Source: Halomonas zincidurans B6
Lineage (GTDB): Bacteria > Pseudomonadota > Gammaproteobacteria > Pseudomonadales > Halomonadaceae
Assembly (NCBI RefSeq): GCF_000731955.1
Contig: NZ_JNCK01000001.1
Span: 744,001 to 808,000, forward strand
Direction: 5' to 3'
Length of the DNA stretch: 64,000 nt
How positions within the stretch are numbered: position 1 is the stretch's first letter; the number at the start of each line of letters is the position of its first letter. The notes under the pieces are model-generated. The model had not been told where the DNA came from, did no database searches, and saw only the letters and a list, made by a program, of their open reading frames with translations. Positions 8,240 to 16,834 of this stretch are shown here, one piece after another. Both the position numbers and the translations under genes were made by a program.

Positions 8240-9117
8240 GCGCGCCCGCCGTCGCCGTCGCGCTCGACATGAGCCTGGGCGAGAGCCCCGTGTGGGACGC
8301 GGCGAACGAGTCCCTGCATTGGGTGGATATCAACCGCGGACTGGTTTACGGCTGGCGGCCCGGGAGTGACGCCGCACCGTATAGTGTCGCGCTGGGCGAG
8401 CCGCTGGGCTGCCTGGCGTTGGGCGACGCGGGGCTGATCGTCGCCGCGCGCTCGGGGATCTACCGGCTGGACCCTGGCAGCGGCGAAAAGACGCGGATCG
8501 TCGCCAACCCCGAATGGCTCGATGGAGCCGGCAATCGCTTCAACGATGGCCGCTGCGATCCGCTCGGGCGATTCTGGGTGGGCACGATCGACGCCACCGA
8601 AGCGGCGCCGAGTGCCAGCCTGTATCGCCTGGACGGCGAACGCCTCACCTCGGTGAAGGGCGCGCTGGCCATCTCCAACGGCCTGGCATTCAGTCCCGAC
8701 GGCCGCTTCGCCTACCACAGCGACTCGCCAACCCGCCAAGTTTGGCGTTACGCCTTCGATGCCGAACGCGGCACGCTCGAGGCGGGTGAGCCATGGATCG
8801 ATCTGGCGGATCACGACCTGCCCGGGGTGCCGGACGGCGCCGCGGTCGACAGCCGGGGCGACTACTGGTGCGCGCTCTACGGGGGCGGGCGGATCGCCAG
8901 GTTCGATCGCCATGGCGCTTTCCTGGAAAGCCATGCCTTGCCTTGCCCGCACCCCACCATGGTGGCTTTCGGAGGGACCGACCGCAGGACGCTTTACATC
9001 ACCACGGCCACGCAGCATCTAAGCGACGCCGAAAAACGGCAATGGCCGTCGGCGGGCAGCTTGTTCGCCATGCCCGCGCCCAACCCCGGGTTGATCGAAC
9101 CGCGCGTCACGCGCTGA
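8236..9117 (+). CDS. xylC: Xylono-1,4-lactonase (SMP-30/gluconolactonase family)
   Basis: A 293-residue six-bladed beta-propeller lactonase that would hydrolyse xylonolactone to xylonate. Metal ligands are visible as the Glu of LGESPVWD near residue 17, the Asn of GNRFNDGRCDP, the Asn of SNGLAFSPDG and the Asp of PDGAAVDSRGDYW. The GTG start at 8236 overlaps the xylB stop (GTGA) and has GGAGG a few bases upstream, so the two pathway genes are translationally coupled. There is no signal peptide, so it acts in the cytoplasm. Substrate assignment rests on position directly after xylB; related lactonases for arabinono- or gluconolactone are possible. Confidence 0.83.
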   Translation: MSAPAVAVALDMSLGESPVWDAANESLHWVDINRGLVYGWRPGSDAAPYSVALGEPLGCLALGDAGLIVAARSGIYRLDPGSGEKTRIVANPEWLDGAGNRFNDGRCDPLGRFWVGTIDATEAAPSASLYRLDGERLTSVKGALAISNGLAFSPDGRFAYHSDSPTRQVWRYAFDAERGTLEAGEPWIDLADHDLPGVPDGAAVDSRGDYWCALYGGGRIARFDRHGAFLESHALPCPHPTMVAFGGTDRRTLYITTATQHLSDAEKRQWPSAGSLFAMPAPNPGLIEPRVTR

Positions 9118-9160
9118 ACGACCGCCCTTGTCACGCTCCAACAACAAGACGGGAGTAGCC

Positions 9161-10426
9161 ATGTCAAGCCATCCCAGAAAGATCCTGATGAGCGTCTCCG
9201 TCGCCACACTGCTCGGCTCCGCGCAGTCGGCGATGGCGGACACCACCGTTCGCGTGATGCGTGTCGAGATCAGTCAGGTCGAGAAGGACTACTATGCCGA
9301 GATCGCTCGCGAATTCGAGAACAGCCATCCCGGCGTGAACATCGAACTCGACTACCTCTCCAACGAGGCCTACAAGTCGAAGCTGCCGACCTTGCTGCAG
9401 TCCGACCAGCGCCCGGATATCTTCTACAGCTGGGGTGGCGAGGCCCTGAAGGAGAAGGTCGAGGCCGGCTTCGTCAAGGATCTGACCGCGGCCATGCAGG
9501 ACGGCTGGCAGGCGCGTTTCCCGGACTCGGCGATCGACGCCTTTACCATCAATGGCAAGATCTACGGCGCACCGCTGTACGTCACCGAAGTGGGGTTCTG
9601 GGCTAACACCGCGCTGACCGAGAAGGCCGGCGTGGACGTCGGTGCCATCGACACCTGGCAGGACTTCCTCGATGCCGTCACTACATTGAAGGAGGCCGAC
9701 ATCACGCCGATCGTGGTGGGGGCCAAGGATGGCTGGCCGATGCAGTTTTACTGGGGCAGCCTGGCCACGCGGCTGGCTGGACAGCAGGGCTTCAAGGCCG
9801 CCAAGGCCGGTGAGGGCGAAGGGTTCGCCGCGCCGCCTTTCGTCCAGGCCGGCGAAAAGCTCGAGCAACTGGCCGAGCTCGAGCCGTTCCAGCCCGGCTT
9901 CATGGCCACCACCTACGAACGGGCCAGCGGCATGTTCGGCGATGGCGAGGCGGCCTTTCATCTGATGGGGGATTGGGATTACCTGCCCTCGAAGCAGCGC
10001 TCGATGAGCGGGGAAGGGGTGCCGGACGAGGATCTGCGCTTCATCTCGTTTCCCAGCGTGGAAGGCGGACAGGGCAACGAGGCGACCTACGGCGGGCTGA
10101 ACGGCTGGGCGGTCACCCGTGATGCTCCCGATATGGCAGTGACCTTTCTCAAGAGCCTGCTGAGTCTCGACAATCAGCGCGAGGCGGCCAAGCGCGGGAT
10201 CTTCGTGCCGATCGTCAAGGGTGCGGAGAAGGCGCTGACGACACCTTACGGCCGCAAGGTGGCCAAGGACATCGACCAAGCCTCCTACCATCAGACCTTC
10301 CTCGATCAGGATCTGGGCGTTTCGGTCGGCGCGACGGTGAACGACATCAGCAATGACCTCGCTCAGGGCGTGACCAGCCCGGAGGAAGCGGCCGAGCGCG
10401 TCGAGGAAGCTTGGCAGTTCCGTTAA
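9161..10426 (+). CDS. Sugar ABC transporter, periplasmic substrate-binding protein
   Basis: A 421-residue family 1 solute-binding protein of a CUT1-type sugar importer. Residues 1-26 are a signal peptide (charged RK, hydrophobic core, cleavage near SAMA-DTT) without a lipobox, as expected for a soluble periplasmic protein. The mature part shows the usual pattern of these proteins: YYAEIAREFENSHPGVNIEL, RPDIFYSWGG and a glycine-rich TYGGLNGWAV segment. ATG at 9161 follows GGGAG; an earlier in-frame TTG is rejected. Next come two permeases, GH43 and the ATPase. With a cytoplasmic xylosidase in the operon, xylobiose or short xylo-oligosaccharides are the most likely cargo, an inference not readable from the protein alone. 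Confidence 0.88.
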   Translation: MSSHPRKILMSVSVATLLGSAQSAMADTTVRVMRVEISQVEKDYYAEIAREFENSHPGVNIELDYLSNEAYKSKLPTLLQSDQRPDIFYSWGGEALKEKVEAGFVKDLTAAMQDGWQARFPDSAIDAFTINGKIYGAPLYVTEVGFWANTALTEKAGVDVGAIDTWQDFLDAVTTLKEADITPIVVGAKDGWPMQFYWGSLATRLAGQQGFKAAKAGEGEGFAAPPFVQAGEKLEQLAELEPFQPGFMATTYERASGMFGDGEAAFHLMGDWDYLPSKQRSMSGEGVPDEDLRFISFPSVEGGQGNEATYGGLNGWAVTRDAPDMAVTFLKSLLSLDNQREAAKRGIFVPIVKGAEKALTTPYGRKVAKDIDQASYHQTFLDQDLGVSVGATVNDISNDLAQGVTSPEEAAERVEEAWQFR

Positions 10427-10440
10427 GCGTGCCTTTCGCC

Positions 10441-10458
10441 GGGGCCGGCAACGGCCCC
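10441..10458 (+). promoter_or_regulatory. Intergenic hairpin after the binding-protein gene
   Basis: GGGGCC-GGCAAC-GGCCCC lies 15 bases after the binding-protein stop and has no U-tract. Hairpins in this position commonly protect the upstream mRNA and let the binding protein outnumber its permeases; that role is inferred. Confidence 0.45.
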
Positions 10459-10484
10459 TGTCGAGCCTCATATCGGGTGTTTAC

Positions 10485-11408
10485 ATGATTACATCGTCGT
10501 ATTCCCCTTCCAGCTGGCGACAACGGCTACGGCGCGGCCGCGCCAGCGGTCGGCTGAGTGCCGTACTGCTGCTGTTGCCGCCGGCGCTGATCCTGTTTTC
10601 GCTGTTCGTCATTCTGCCCCTGGCGGACGCCGCCTATTACAGCCTGTTCGACTGGAACGGCTATGCCACGCCCAGCGACTTCGTGGGGGCGGAGAACTAT
10701 CAGCGCTTGCTGGGGCACTCGACCTTTCACACGGCACTGTGGAACACCGTCCAACTGGTCATCGTCTCGCTGGTGGTGCAATTGCCGCTGGCGCTGGGCC
10801 TGGCGCTGCTGATCTATCGCAAGACGCCGGCCAATGCGCTGTTCCGGCTGGTGTTCTTCCTGCCCTATATCCTGGCCGAGGTGGCCGCCGGGCTGATCTG
10901 GAGTTTCGTCTTCGACGGCGAGTACGGGGTGACGGCCCAGCTGTTCAATGCCCTGGACATGGAGTCGGTGTACATTCTCGCCGATCGCCAATGGGCGTTC
11001 GCCGCGATCATGACGGTCATCGTATGGAAGTATTTCGGTTTCCACATGATGATCTACATCGCCGCCCTGCAGGGGGTGCCGAAGGATCTCGTCGAGGCGG
11101 CACGGCTAGAGGGCGCCGGCCCCTGGCAGATCGCCCGCCACGTGCAGGTGCCGATGATCAAGCACGCCATCGTCGTCAGCGTGTTCTTCGCGCTGATCGG
11201 TTCGCTGCAGATCTTCGACATCATCATTCCGCTGACCAACGGCGGGCCATCGAACAGCACCCACACCATCGTCACCTACCTCTATACCTTCGGCCTGACC
11301 CGGTTGAAGATCGGCTTCGGCAGTGCCGCCGCCATCTTCCTGTTCGTCATCGCCATGCTGATCGCCTTCTTCTACCAGCGCCACGCGATGGCCAGGGAGG
11401 ACGCATGA
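10485..11408 (+). CDS. Sugar ABC transporter permease (MalF-like)
   Basis: A 307-residue inner-membrane permease with six predicted hydrophobic segments. The first follows a basic cytoplasmic tail (RQRLRRGRASGR), and the ATPase-docking EAA loop reads EAARLEGAGPWQIARHVQVP near residues 205-224. It forms a heterodimer with the next gene product, which starts inside this gene's stop codon (ATGA, 4-base overlap). Membrane topology and EAA motif place it in the MalF group of CUT1 systems. ATG at 10485 has no strong Shine-Dalgarno. Confidence 0.9.
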   Translation: MITSSYSPSSWRQRLRRGRASGRLSAVLLLLPPALILFSLFVILPLADAAYYSLFDWNGYATPSDFVGAENYQRLLGHSTFHTALWNTVQLVIVSLVVQLPLALGLALLIYRKTPANALFRLVFFLPYILAEVAAGLIWSFVFDGEYGVTAQLFNALDMESVYILADRQWAFAAIMTVIVWKYFGFHMMIYIAALQGVPKDLVEAARLEGAGPWQIARHVQVPMIKHAIVVSVFFALIGSLQIFDIIIPLTNGGPSNSTHTIVTYLYTFGLTRLKIGFGSAAAIFLFVIAMLIAFFYQRHAMAREDA

Positions 11409-12235
11409 GCCGCTTTTTCCTGCTGCGCAACAGCCTGCGGGTGATCGTGCTGCTGATCGTCGCCGGTTTCGTCATCGGTCCGCTGCTGGCGGCGTTCTTC
11501 GGCGGTTTCAAGAGCAACGCGCAGTTGCGCACCAATCCGCTGGGGCTGCCGGCGAGCTGGGACGTCAGCCACTACGCGGGCATTCTCGATGATCCCAGCT
11601 TCTGGCAGTACCTGGGCAACTCGCTGCTGATCTCGTCGGCGACGGTGATCCTGACGCTGATCGTCGGGGCGTCGGCGGCCTACGTGTTCTCGCACATCCG
11701 TTTCTTCGGCGCGCGCATGTTGCACTCCTACCTGCTGCTGGGGCTGATGTTCCCGTTCGCGGCGGCGATCCTGCCGCTATTCATCAAGGTGCGCGACCTG
11801 GGTCTGCTGGACACCTACTGGGCGGTGATCCTGCCGCAGACGGCCTTCGGGCTGTCGCTGGCGATCCTGCTGTTCAAGGCGTTCTTCGACCAGTTGCCGC
11901 GGGAGCTGTTCGAAGCGGCCTACGTCGATGGCTGCAGCTACCTGCGTTTCTTCTGGTCGTTCACCTTGCCGCTGTCGACGCCGATCCTCGCCACGGTCGG
12001 GGTGTTCGTCTTCGTGCAGAGCTGGAACAACTTCCTGCTGCCGCTGGTGGTGTTCAACACCGAGTCCATCTACACCTGGCCGCTGGGCATGATGCAGTTC
12101 CGCGGCGAGTACCTGACCCAGTGGAACCTGATCCTGGCGTTCGTTTCTCTGACCATCCTGCCCGCCATCGTGTTCTTCCTGGCGGCGCAGAAATACATCG
12201 TCGCCGGGCTGACCGGCGGCTCCGTGAAGGGGTGA
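11405..12235 (+). CDS. Sugar ABC transporter permease (MalG-like)
   Basis: A 276-residue partner permease with six hydrophobic segments and the EAA loop ELFEAAYVDGCSYLRFFWSF. The start ATG at 11405 overlaps the preceding permease by four bases (ATGA), indicating translational coupling and a matched 1:1 yield of the two subunits. A much longer frame through this region belongs to a shifted reading of the first permease and is not used. The gene ends three bases before the GH43 start, so transporter and hydrolase are made from one message. Confidence 0.9.
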   Translation: MSRFFLLRNSLRVIVLLIVAGFVIGPLLAAFFGGFKSNAQLRTNPLGLPASWDVSHYAGILDDPSFWQYLGNSLLISSATVILTLIVGASAAYVFSHIRFFGARMLHSYLLLGLMFPFAAAILPLFIKVRDLGLLDTYWAVILPQTAFGLSLAILLFKAFFDQLPRELFEAAYVDGCSYLRFFWSFTLPLSTPILATVGVFVFVQSWNNFLLPLVVFNTESIYTWPLGMMQFRGEYLTQWNLILAFVSLTILPAIVFFLAAQKYIVAGLTGGSVKG

Positions 12236-12238
12236 GGC

Positions 12239-13879
12239 ATGGCCGTCACGTTCACCAATCCGATTCTCCCCGGGTTCAATCCGGACCCATCGATCTGCCG
12301 GGTGGGCAAGGATTACTACATCGCCACCTCGACCTTCGAATGGTATCCCGGGGTGCAGATCCATCATTCGACGGATCTGGTCAATTGGCGACTGATTCGC
12401 AGGCCACTAGAGCGGCCCGAACAGCTCGACATGCGCGGCAATCCCGATTCCTGCGGTATCTGGGCGCCCTGCCTGAGCCATGCGCAGGGCCGCTTCTGGT
12501 TGATCTATACCGACATGAAGCGCTACGAGGGCCACTTCAAGGATGGGCTCAACTACCTGGTCAGCGCGCCGAGCATCGAAGGCCCGTGGAGCGACCCGGT
12601 GTTCCTCAACGCCAGCGGTTTCGACCCGTCGCTGTTCCATGACGACGATGGCCGCCACTGGCTGCTCAACCTGAAGTGGGACTATCGCCAGGCGGCCGGC
12701 CCGGATCGCTTCGGCGGCATCGTGCTGCAGGAATACGATATCGAGGCGCAGGCGTTGACCGGCCCGATCCACACGATCTTCGCCGGCACCGACATGAAAT
12801 TGACCGAAGGCCCGCACCTGTATCGGCGCGACGGCTGGTATCACCTGCTGGTCGCCGAGGGCGGCACGGGCTATGGCCATGCGGTGACCATGGCCCGATC
12901 GCGGTCGATCACCGGCCCCTACGAGCTTCACCCGGACAACCCGGTGCTGACCTCGCGGGGCGACGAGGGCCTCGCGCTGCAGCGCGCGGGCCACGCCGAC
13001 CTGATCGACACGCCGGCGGGCGAGACCTGGCTGGTGCATCTCTGCGGACGCCCGCTGCCGGGCACCCAGCGTTCGCCGCTGGGCCGCGAAACGGCGCTGC
13101 AACGGGCGCGCTGGGACGACGCTGGCTGGCTGCGCCTGGCGACCGGCGGCAATGCCCCGGCGGCCGAACTGGCGGCGCCGAACGGCGCGCCGCCCCGGCC
13201 GCCCGCGCGGGAGGAGCGTCACGCGTTCGATACCGCGACGTTGCCGATGGCCTTTCAGTGGTTACGCACACCCTATCCCGAGCGACTGTTCTCGCTGACC
13301 GAGCGGCCCGGCTACCTGCGCCTCTTCGGCCGCCAGTCGCCGGGCTCTTGGTTCGAGCAGGCGCTGGTCGCGCGGCGCCGCGACGCCTTCGTTTGCGCGG
13401 CGGAGACCACGCTCGAATTCGCCCCCGAGGATTACCAGCAGTGCGCCGGCCTGATCGCCTACTACAACCGCTTCAAGTTCCACTACCTGGCGGTCACCCG
13501 CGACGCTTCCGGCCAGCGCGTGCTGACGATCCTGAGCTGCGCCGATAACTGGCCGAGCGGCGATCTCGACTTTCCCCTGGCTTCGCCGGTGGTGCTCGAC
13601 GAGGCCACGCCCCTGCGCCTGGGCCTGACGATGGATGGCGCCAGCCTTCGGTTTCGCTATGCCGAGGGTACCGGCGAGTGGCAGCCGATCGGTCCGACGC
13701 TGGATGCCGGGATGCTTTCCGACGAGGGAGCGGGGCGTGCTCACGGCTACTTCACCGGCACCTTCCTGGGCATGGCGGCGCACGATATCAGCGGTCGCGG
13801 CCTGCCGGCGGACTTCAGCGCGTTTCGCTACATCCGGTCCGACGCAGACGCGGCCGGCAATGACTCGTTGAGAGGATGA
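12239..13879 (+). CDS. xynB: Glycoside hydrolase family 43 beta-xylosidase
   Basis: A 546-residue GH43 enzyme that would release D-xylose (perhaps also L-arabinose) from short oligosaccharides. The five-bladed propeller fills residues 1-310, with catalytic base Asp16 (FNPDPS), pKa modulator Asp129 (SGFDPS) and acid Glu190 (KLTEGPHLY). Residues 320-540 form the C-terminal beta-sandwich of GH43_11 xylosidases. There is no signal peptide, so it works in the cytoplasm on imported oligomers. It sits between the permeases and the ATPase of the importer, three bases after the former, which links uptake, hydrolysis and the Weimberg enzymes. An alpha-arabinofuranosidase activity cannot be excluded. 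Confidence 0.88.
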   Translation: MAVTFTNPILPGFNPDPSICRVGKDYYIATSTFEWYPGVQIHHSTDLVNWRLIRRPLERPEQLDMRGNPDSCGIWAPCLSHAQGRFWLIYTDMKRYEGHFKDGLNYLVSAPSIEGPWSDPVFLNASGFDPSLFHDDDGRHWLLNLKWDYRQAAGPDRFGGIVLQEYDIEAQALTGPIHTIFAGTDMKLTEGPHLYRRDGWYHLLVAEGGTGYGHAVTMARSRSITGPYELHPDNPVLTSRGDEGLALQRAGHADLIDTPAGETWLVHLCGRPLPGTQRSPLGRETALQRARWDDAGWLRLATGGNAPAAELAAPNGAPPRPPAREERHAFDTATLPMAFQWLRTPYPERLFSLTERPGYLRLFGRQSPGSWFEQALVARRRDAFVCAAETTLEFAPEDYQQCAGLIAYYNRFKFHYLAVTRDASGQRVLTILSCADNWPSGDLDFPLASPVVLDEATPLRLGLTMDGASLRFRYAEGTGEWQPIGPTLDAGMLSDEGAGRAHGYFTGTFLGMAAHDISGRGLPADFSAFRYIRSDADAAGNDSLRG

Positions 13880-13883
13880 TTCC

Positions 13884-14912
13884 ATGGCCGACGTGACCCT
13901 GACGGGTATCCGCAAACGCTTCAAGGGCGGCGCGGACGTGATTCCCGACATGCACCTGGCGATCGACGACGGCAGCTTCACCGTGCTGGTGGGGCCCTCG
14001 GGATGCGGCAAGTCCACGCTGCTGCGTATCATCGCCGGTCTCGAGACCGCCAGCGAAGGTTCGGTGTCGATCGACGGGCGCGACGTGACCCAGGAGGAAC
14101 CCGCCGAGCGCAACGTGGCGATGGTCTTCCAGTCCTATGCGCTTTATCCGCACATGAGCGTGGCCCGCAACATCGACTTCGGCATGCGCCTGGCCAAGGT
14201 GCCCGCCGATGAGCGCAAGGCCAAGGTCGACGAGGCGGCACGCTTGCTCAATCTCGAGGAGTATCTCGATCGCAAGCCGGCGGCGCTCTCCGGCGGGCAG
14301 CGCCAGCGCGTGGCGATCGGCCGGGCCATCGTGCGCAACCCCGGGGTGTTCCTGTTCGACGAGCCGCTCTCCAACCTGGATGCGTCACTTCGCAACCGCA
14401 TGCGCGTCGAACTGGCCGAACTGCACCAGCGGCTTGGTGCGACGATGGTCTACGTGACCCACGATCAGGTCGAGGCGATGACCCTGGCCGACCGGATCGT
14501 GGTCATGAACGGCGGATGCATCGAGCAGGCGGGGACCCCGATGGAGCTCTACACGCGCCCCGCGACGCGCTTCGTGGCCGGATTCATCGGCTCGCCGCGC
14601 ATGAACCTGATCGAGGGCGAGACCGCGCAAGCGTATGGCGCGCACACGCTGGGAGTGAGGCCCGAGCATATCGATGTCAGCCGCGAGCAGGGCGTCTGGC
14701 GCGGTCGCGTGCGGGTGATCGAGAAGCTCGGCGCCGACACCTTCGCCTATATCGATGGCGAGGATCTGGGCGATCTCATCGTGCGCTTGCCGGGCGATGA
14801 CCCGACGAAGTCCGGTGAGTCGCTGTGGATGACGCCGCGAACCGACGCGCTGCATTGCTTCGATGGCGACGGGATGCGTATCGAGATTCCGCCAGCTGCA
14901 TCGGGCGTCTAA
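13884..14912 (+). CDS. Sugar ABC transporter ATP-binding protein (MalK/UgpC type)
   Basis: A 342-residue ATPase that drives the CUT1 importer. Walker A is GPSGCGKST at residues 37-45, followed by the Q-loop (MVFQSYALYPHM), signature LSGGQRQRVAIGRA, Walker B VFLFDEPLSNLDA and the H-loop YVTHDQVEAMTLADR. A C-terminal TOBE-type region (about 245-340) is present but short. It starts four bases after GH43 with a usable GAGAGG site. Many genomes share one such ATPase between importers; having it in the operon suggests dedicated use here. The 87-base gap after it carries the xylD operators. Confidence 0.9.
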   Translation: MADVTLTGIRKRFKGGADVIPDMHLAIDDGSFTVLVGPSGCGKSTLLRIIAGLETASEGSVSIDGRDVTQEEPAERNVAMVFQSYALYPHMSVARNIDFGMRLAKVPADERKAKVDEAARLLNLEEYLDRKPAALSGGQRQRVAIGRAIVRNPGVFLFDEPLSNLDASLRNRMRVELAELHQRLGATMVYVTHDQVEAMTLADRIVVMNGGCIEQAGTPMELYTRPATRFVAGFIGSPRMNLIEGETAQAYGAHTLGVRPEHIDVSREQGVWRGRVRVIEKLGADTFAYIDGEDLGDLIVRLPGDDPTKSGESLWMTPRTDALHCFDGDGMRIEIPPAASGV

Positions 14913-14921
14913 GGCTATCGG

Positions 14922-14955
14922 TGTATGTTGAACATACAAAAGATATGTTTGACTT
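14922..14955. promoter_or_regulatory. FadR/GntR-type operator pair upstream of xylD
   Basis: A perfect 17-base palindrome TGTATGTT-G-AACATACA at 14922-14938, centre 14930, and a degenerate second copy ATGTT-T-GACTT centred at 14950. The 20-base centre spacing is the same as at xylX. The pair lies 45-78 bases before the xylD start, suggesting that xylD has its own promoter despite following the transporter operon. Confidence 0.72.
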
Positions 14956-14999
14956 AACCCCAAGCCAATCCCGGCGTCCAGCAAGGACAAGGAGCTGAC

Positions 15000-16805
15000 A
15001 TGGCCAACGAGTCACGCCGCATCACGCCCGAGCAGCTGCGCTCGCGCTGGTGGTTCGACAACCCCGAGCATCCGGGCACCACCGCGCTGTGCATCGAACG
15101 CTACATGAACTACGGCATCACCCTGGACGAACTGGTCAGCGGCAAGCCGATCATCGGTATCGCCCAGTCGGGGTCCGATCTCACGCCCTGCAACCGCCAT
15201 CACATCGAGCTGGTCAAGCGGGTCAAGGATGGCATCCGCGCCGCCGGCGGGGTGCCGTTCGAGTTTCCCCTGCACCCGATCCACGAGAACGTGCGCCGGC
15301 CGACGGCGGCGCTGGACCGTAACCTGGCCTATCTGGGACTGGTCGAGATACTCCATGGCTACCCGCTCGACGGGGTGGTGTTGACCACCGGCTGCGACAA
15401 GACCACCCCGGCCTGCCTGATGGCGGCGGCCACGGTCAACATCCCGGCGATCGTGCTCTCCGGCGGGCCGATGCTCAACGGCTGGCGGGGCAGCGAGCGG
15501 GTGGGCTCGGGCACCGTGGTCTGGGAGCTGCGCAAGCGGCTGGCGGCCGGCGACATCGAGTATCCCGAATTCCTTGCCCGGATCACCGATTCGGCGCCCT
15601 CGGTGGGGCACTGCAATACCATGGGCACCGCCTCGACCATGAACTCGATGGCCGAGGCGCTGGGCATGAGCCTGCCGGGCTCGGCGATGATTCCCGCGCC
15701 CTACAAGGAGCGCTCGATGGTCGCCTACCAGACCGGCGAGCGTATCGTCGGGATGGTCTGGGAAGATCTGCGGCCCAGCGATATTCTTACCCGCGAGGCG
15801 TTCGAGAACGCCATCGTGGTGTGCTCGGCACTGGGCGGCTCCTCCAACGCGCCGGTGCACATCAACGCCATCGCCCGCCACGCCGGCATAGAGATCGACA
15901 ACGACGACTGGCAGCGCCTGGGCCATCAGATTCCGCTGCTGGCCAACGTCATGCCGGCGGGCATCTATCTCTCCGAGGAGTTCTATCGCGCCGGCGGCGT
16001 GCCGGCGGTGATCAGCGAACTGCTCGGCGCCGGCAAGCTGCATGGCGAGGTAATCACCGTCAACGGCCAGAGCCTGGCCGCCAACGCCGCCGGCCGCGAG
16101 ACGAGCGACGACGACGTCATCCGCCGCTATGCCAATCCGCTGGTCGAGGCCGCCGGCTTCATCAACCTCAAGGGCAACCTGTTCGATTCGGCGCTGATGA
16201 AGACCAGCGTGATCGCCAGCGACTTCCGCCGGCGTTTTTTGAGTCGCGCCGAGGACCCCGACGCTTTCGAGGGCCGCGTGGCGGTGTTCGACGGCGCCGA
16301 GGATTACCATGCGCGCATCGACGATCCTGATCTGGCTGTCGACGAAAACACCATTCTGGTCATGCGCGGCGCCGGGCCGGTGGGCCATCCGGGTGGCGCC
16401 GAGGTGGTCAACATGCAGCCGCCCGAGGCGCTGATTCGCCAGGGCATCGAGTCGCTGCCGTGCATCGGCGACGGGCGTCAGTCGGGCACCTCGGGCTCGC
16501 CGTCGATTCTCAACGCCTCGCCCGAGGCGGCGACGGGCGGGGGCCTGGCGCTGCTCGAGACCGGCGATCGCATTCGCATCGACCTGCGGCGTGGCGAGGC
16601 GAATCTGCTGATTGCCGATGATCAACTGGCGCAGCGTCGCGAGCGCCTTGCTTCACGGGGTGGGTATATCTATCCGCCACACCAGACGCCGTGGCAGGAG
16701 ATTCAGCGCAGCCTGGTGGAACAGCACGACCGCGGCATGACCCTGGAACCGGCGACCAAGTACCGCGACGTGGCACGCCGGTCGCCGCCCCGCGACAATC
16801 ACTGA
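15000..16805 (+). CDS. xylD: D-xylonate dehydratase (IlvD/EDD family)
   Basis: A 601-residue iron-sulfur dehydratase that would convert D-xylonate to 2-keto-3-deoxyxylonate. The three cluster cysteines expected for pentonate dehydratases are present as Cys64 (DLTPCNRHH), Cys132 (TTGCDKTTPAC) and Cys205 (SVGHCNTMGTAS), and the C-terminal SGTSGSPSILNASPEAA segment carries the catalytic serine region. Length and motifs fit the sugar-acid branch (XylD/AraC) rather than IlvD or Edd. ATG at 15000 follows AAGGAG. It may also accept L-arabonate and so feed AraD1. Own operators upstream place it under the FadR-family regulator, whose gene is convergent 29 bases downstream. Confidence 0.88.
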   Translation: MANESRRITPEQLRSRWWFDNPEHPGTTALCIERYMNYGITLDELVSGKPIIGIAQSGSDLTPCNRHHIELVKRVKDGIRAAGGVPFEFPLHPIHENVRRPTAALDRNLAYLGLVEILHGYPLDGVVLTTGCDKTTPACLMAAATVNIPAIVLSGGPMLNGWRGSERVGSGTVVWELRKRLAAGDIEYPEFLARITDSAPSVGHCNTMGTASTMNSMAEALGMSLPGSAMIPAPYKERSMVAYQTGERIVGMVWEDLRPSDILTREAFENAIVVCSALGGSSNAPVHINAIARHAGIEIDNDDWQRLGHQIPLLANVMPAGIYLSEEFYRAGGVPAVISELLGAGKLHGEVITVNGQSLAANAAGRETSDDDVIRRYANPLVEAAGFINLKGNLFDSALMKTSVIASDFRRRFLSRAEDPDAFEGRVAVFDGAEDYHARIDDPDLAVDENTILVMRGAGPVGHPGGAEVVNMQPPEALIRQGIESLPCIGDGRQSGTSGSPSILNASPEAATGGGLALLETGDRIRIDLRRGEANLLIADDQLAQRRERLASRGGYIYPPHQTPWQEIQRSLVEQHDRGMTLEPATKYRDVARRSPPRDNH

Positions 16806-16834
16806 ATGGCTTGCTGTGTGTTGGGAAAGGCGGC

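Noticed and set aside
12407..13222. Long antisense frames through the GH43 gene
   Set aside because: Typical high-GC third-position artefacts with no domain; many similar antisense frames elsewhere were dropped for the same reason.
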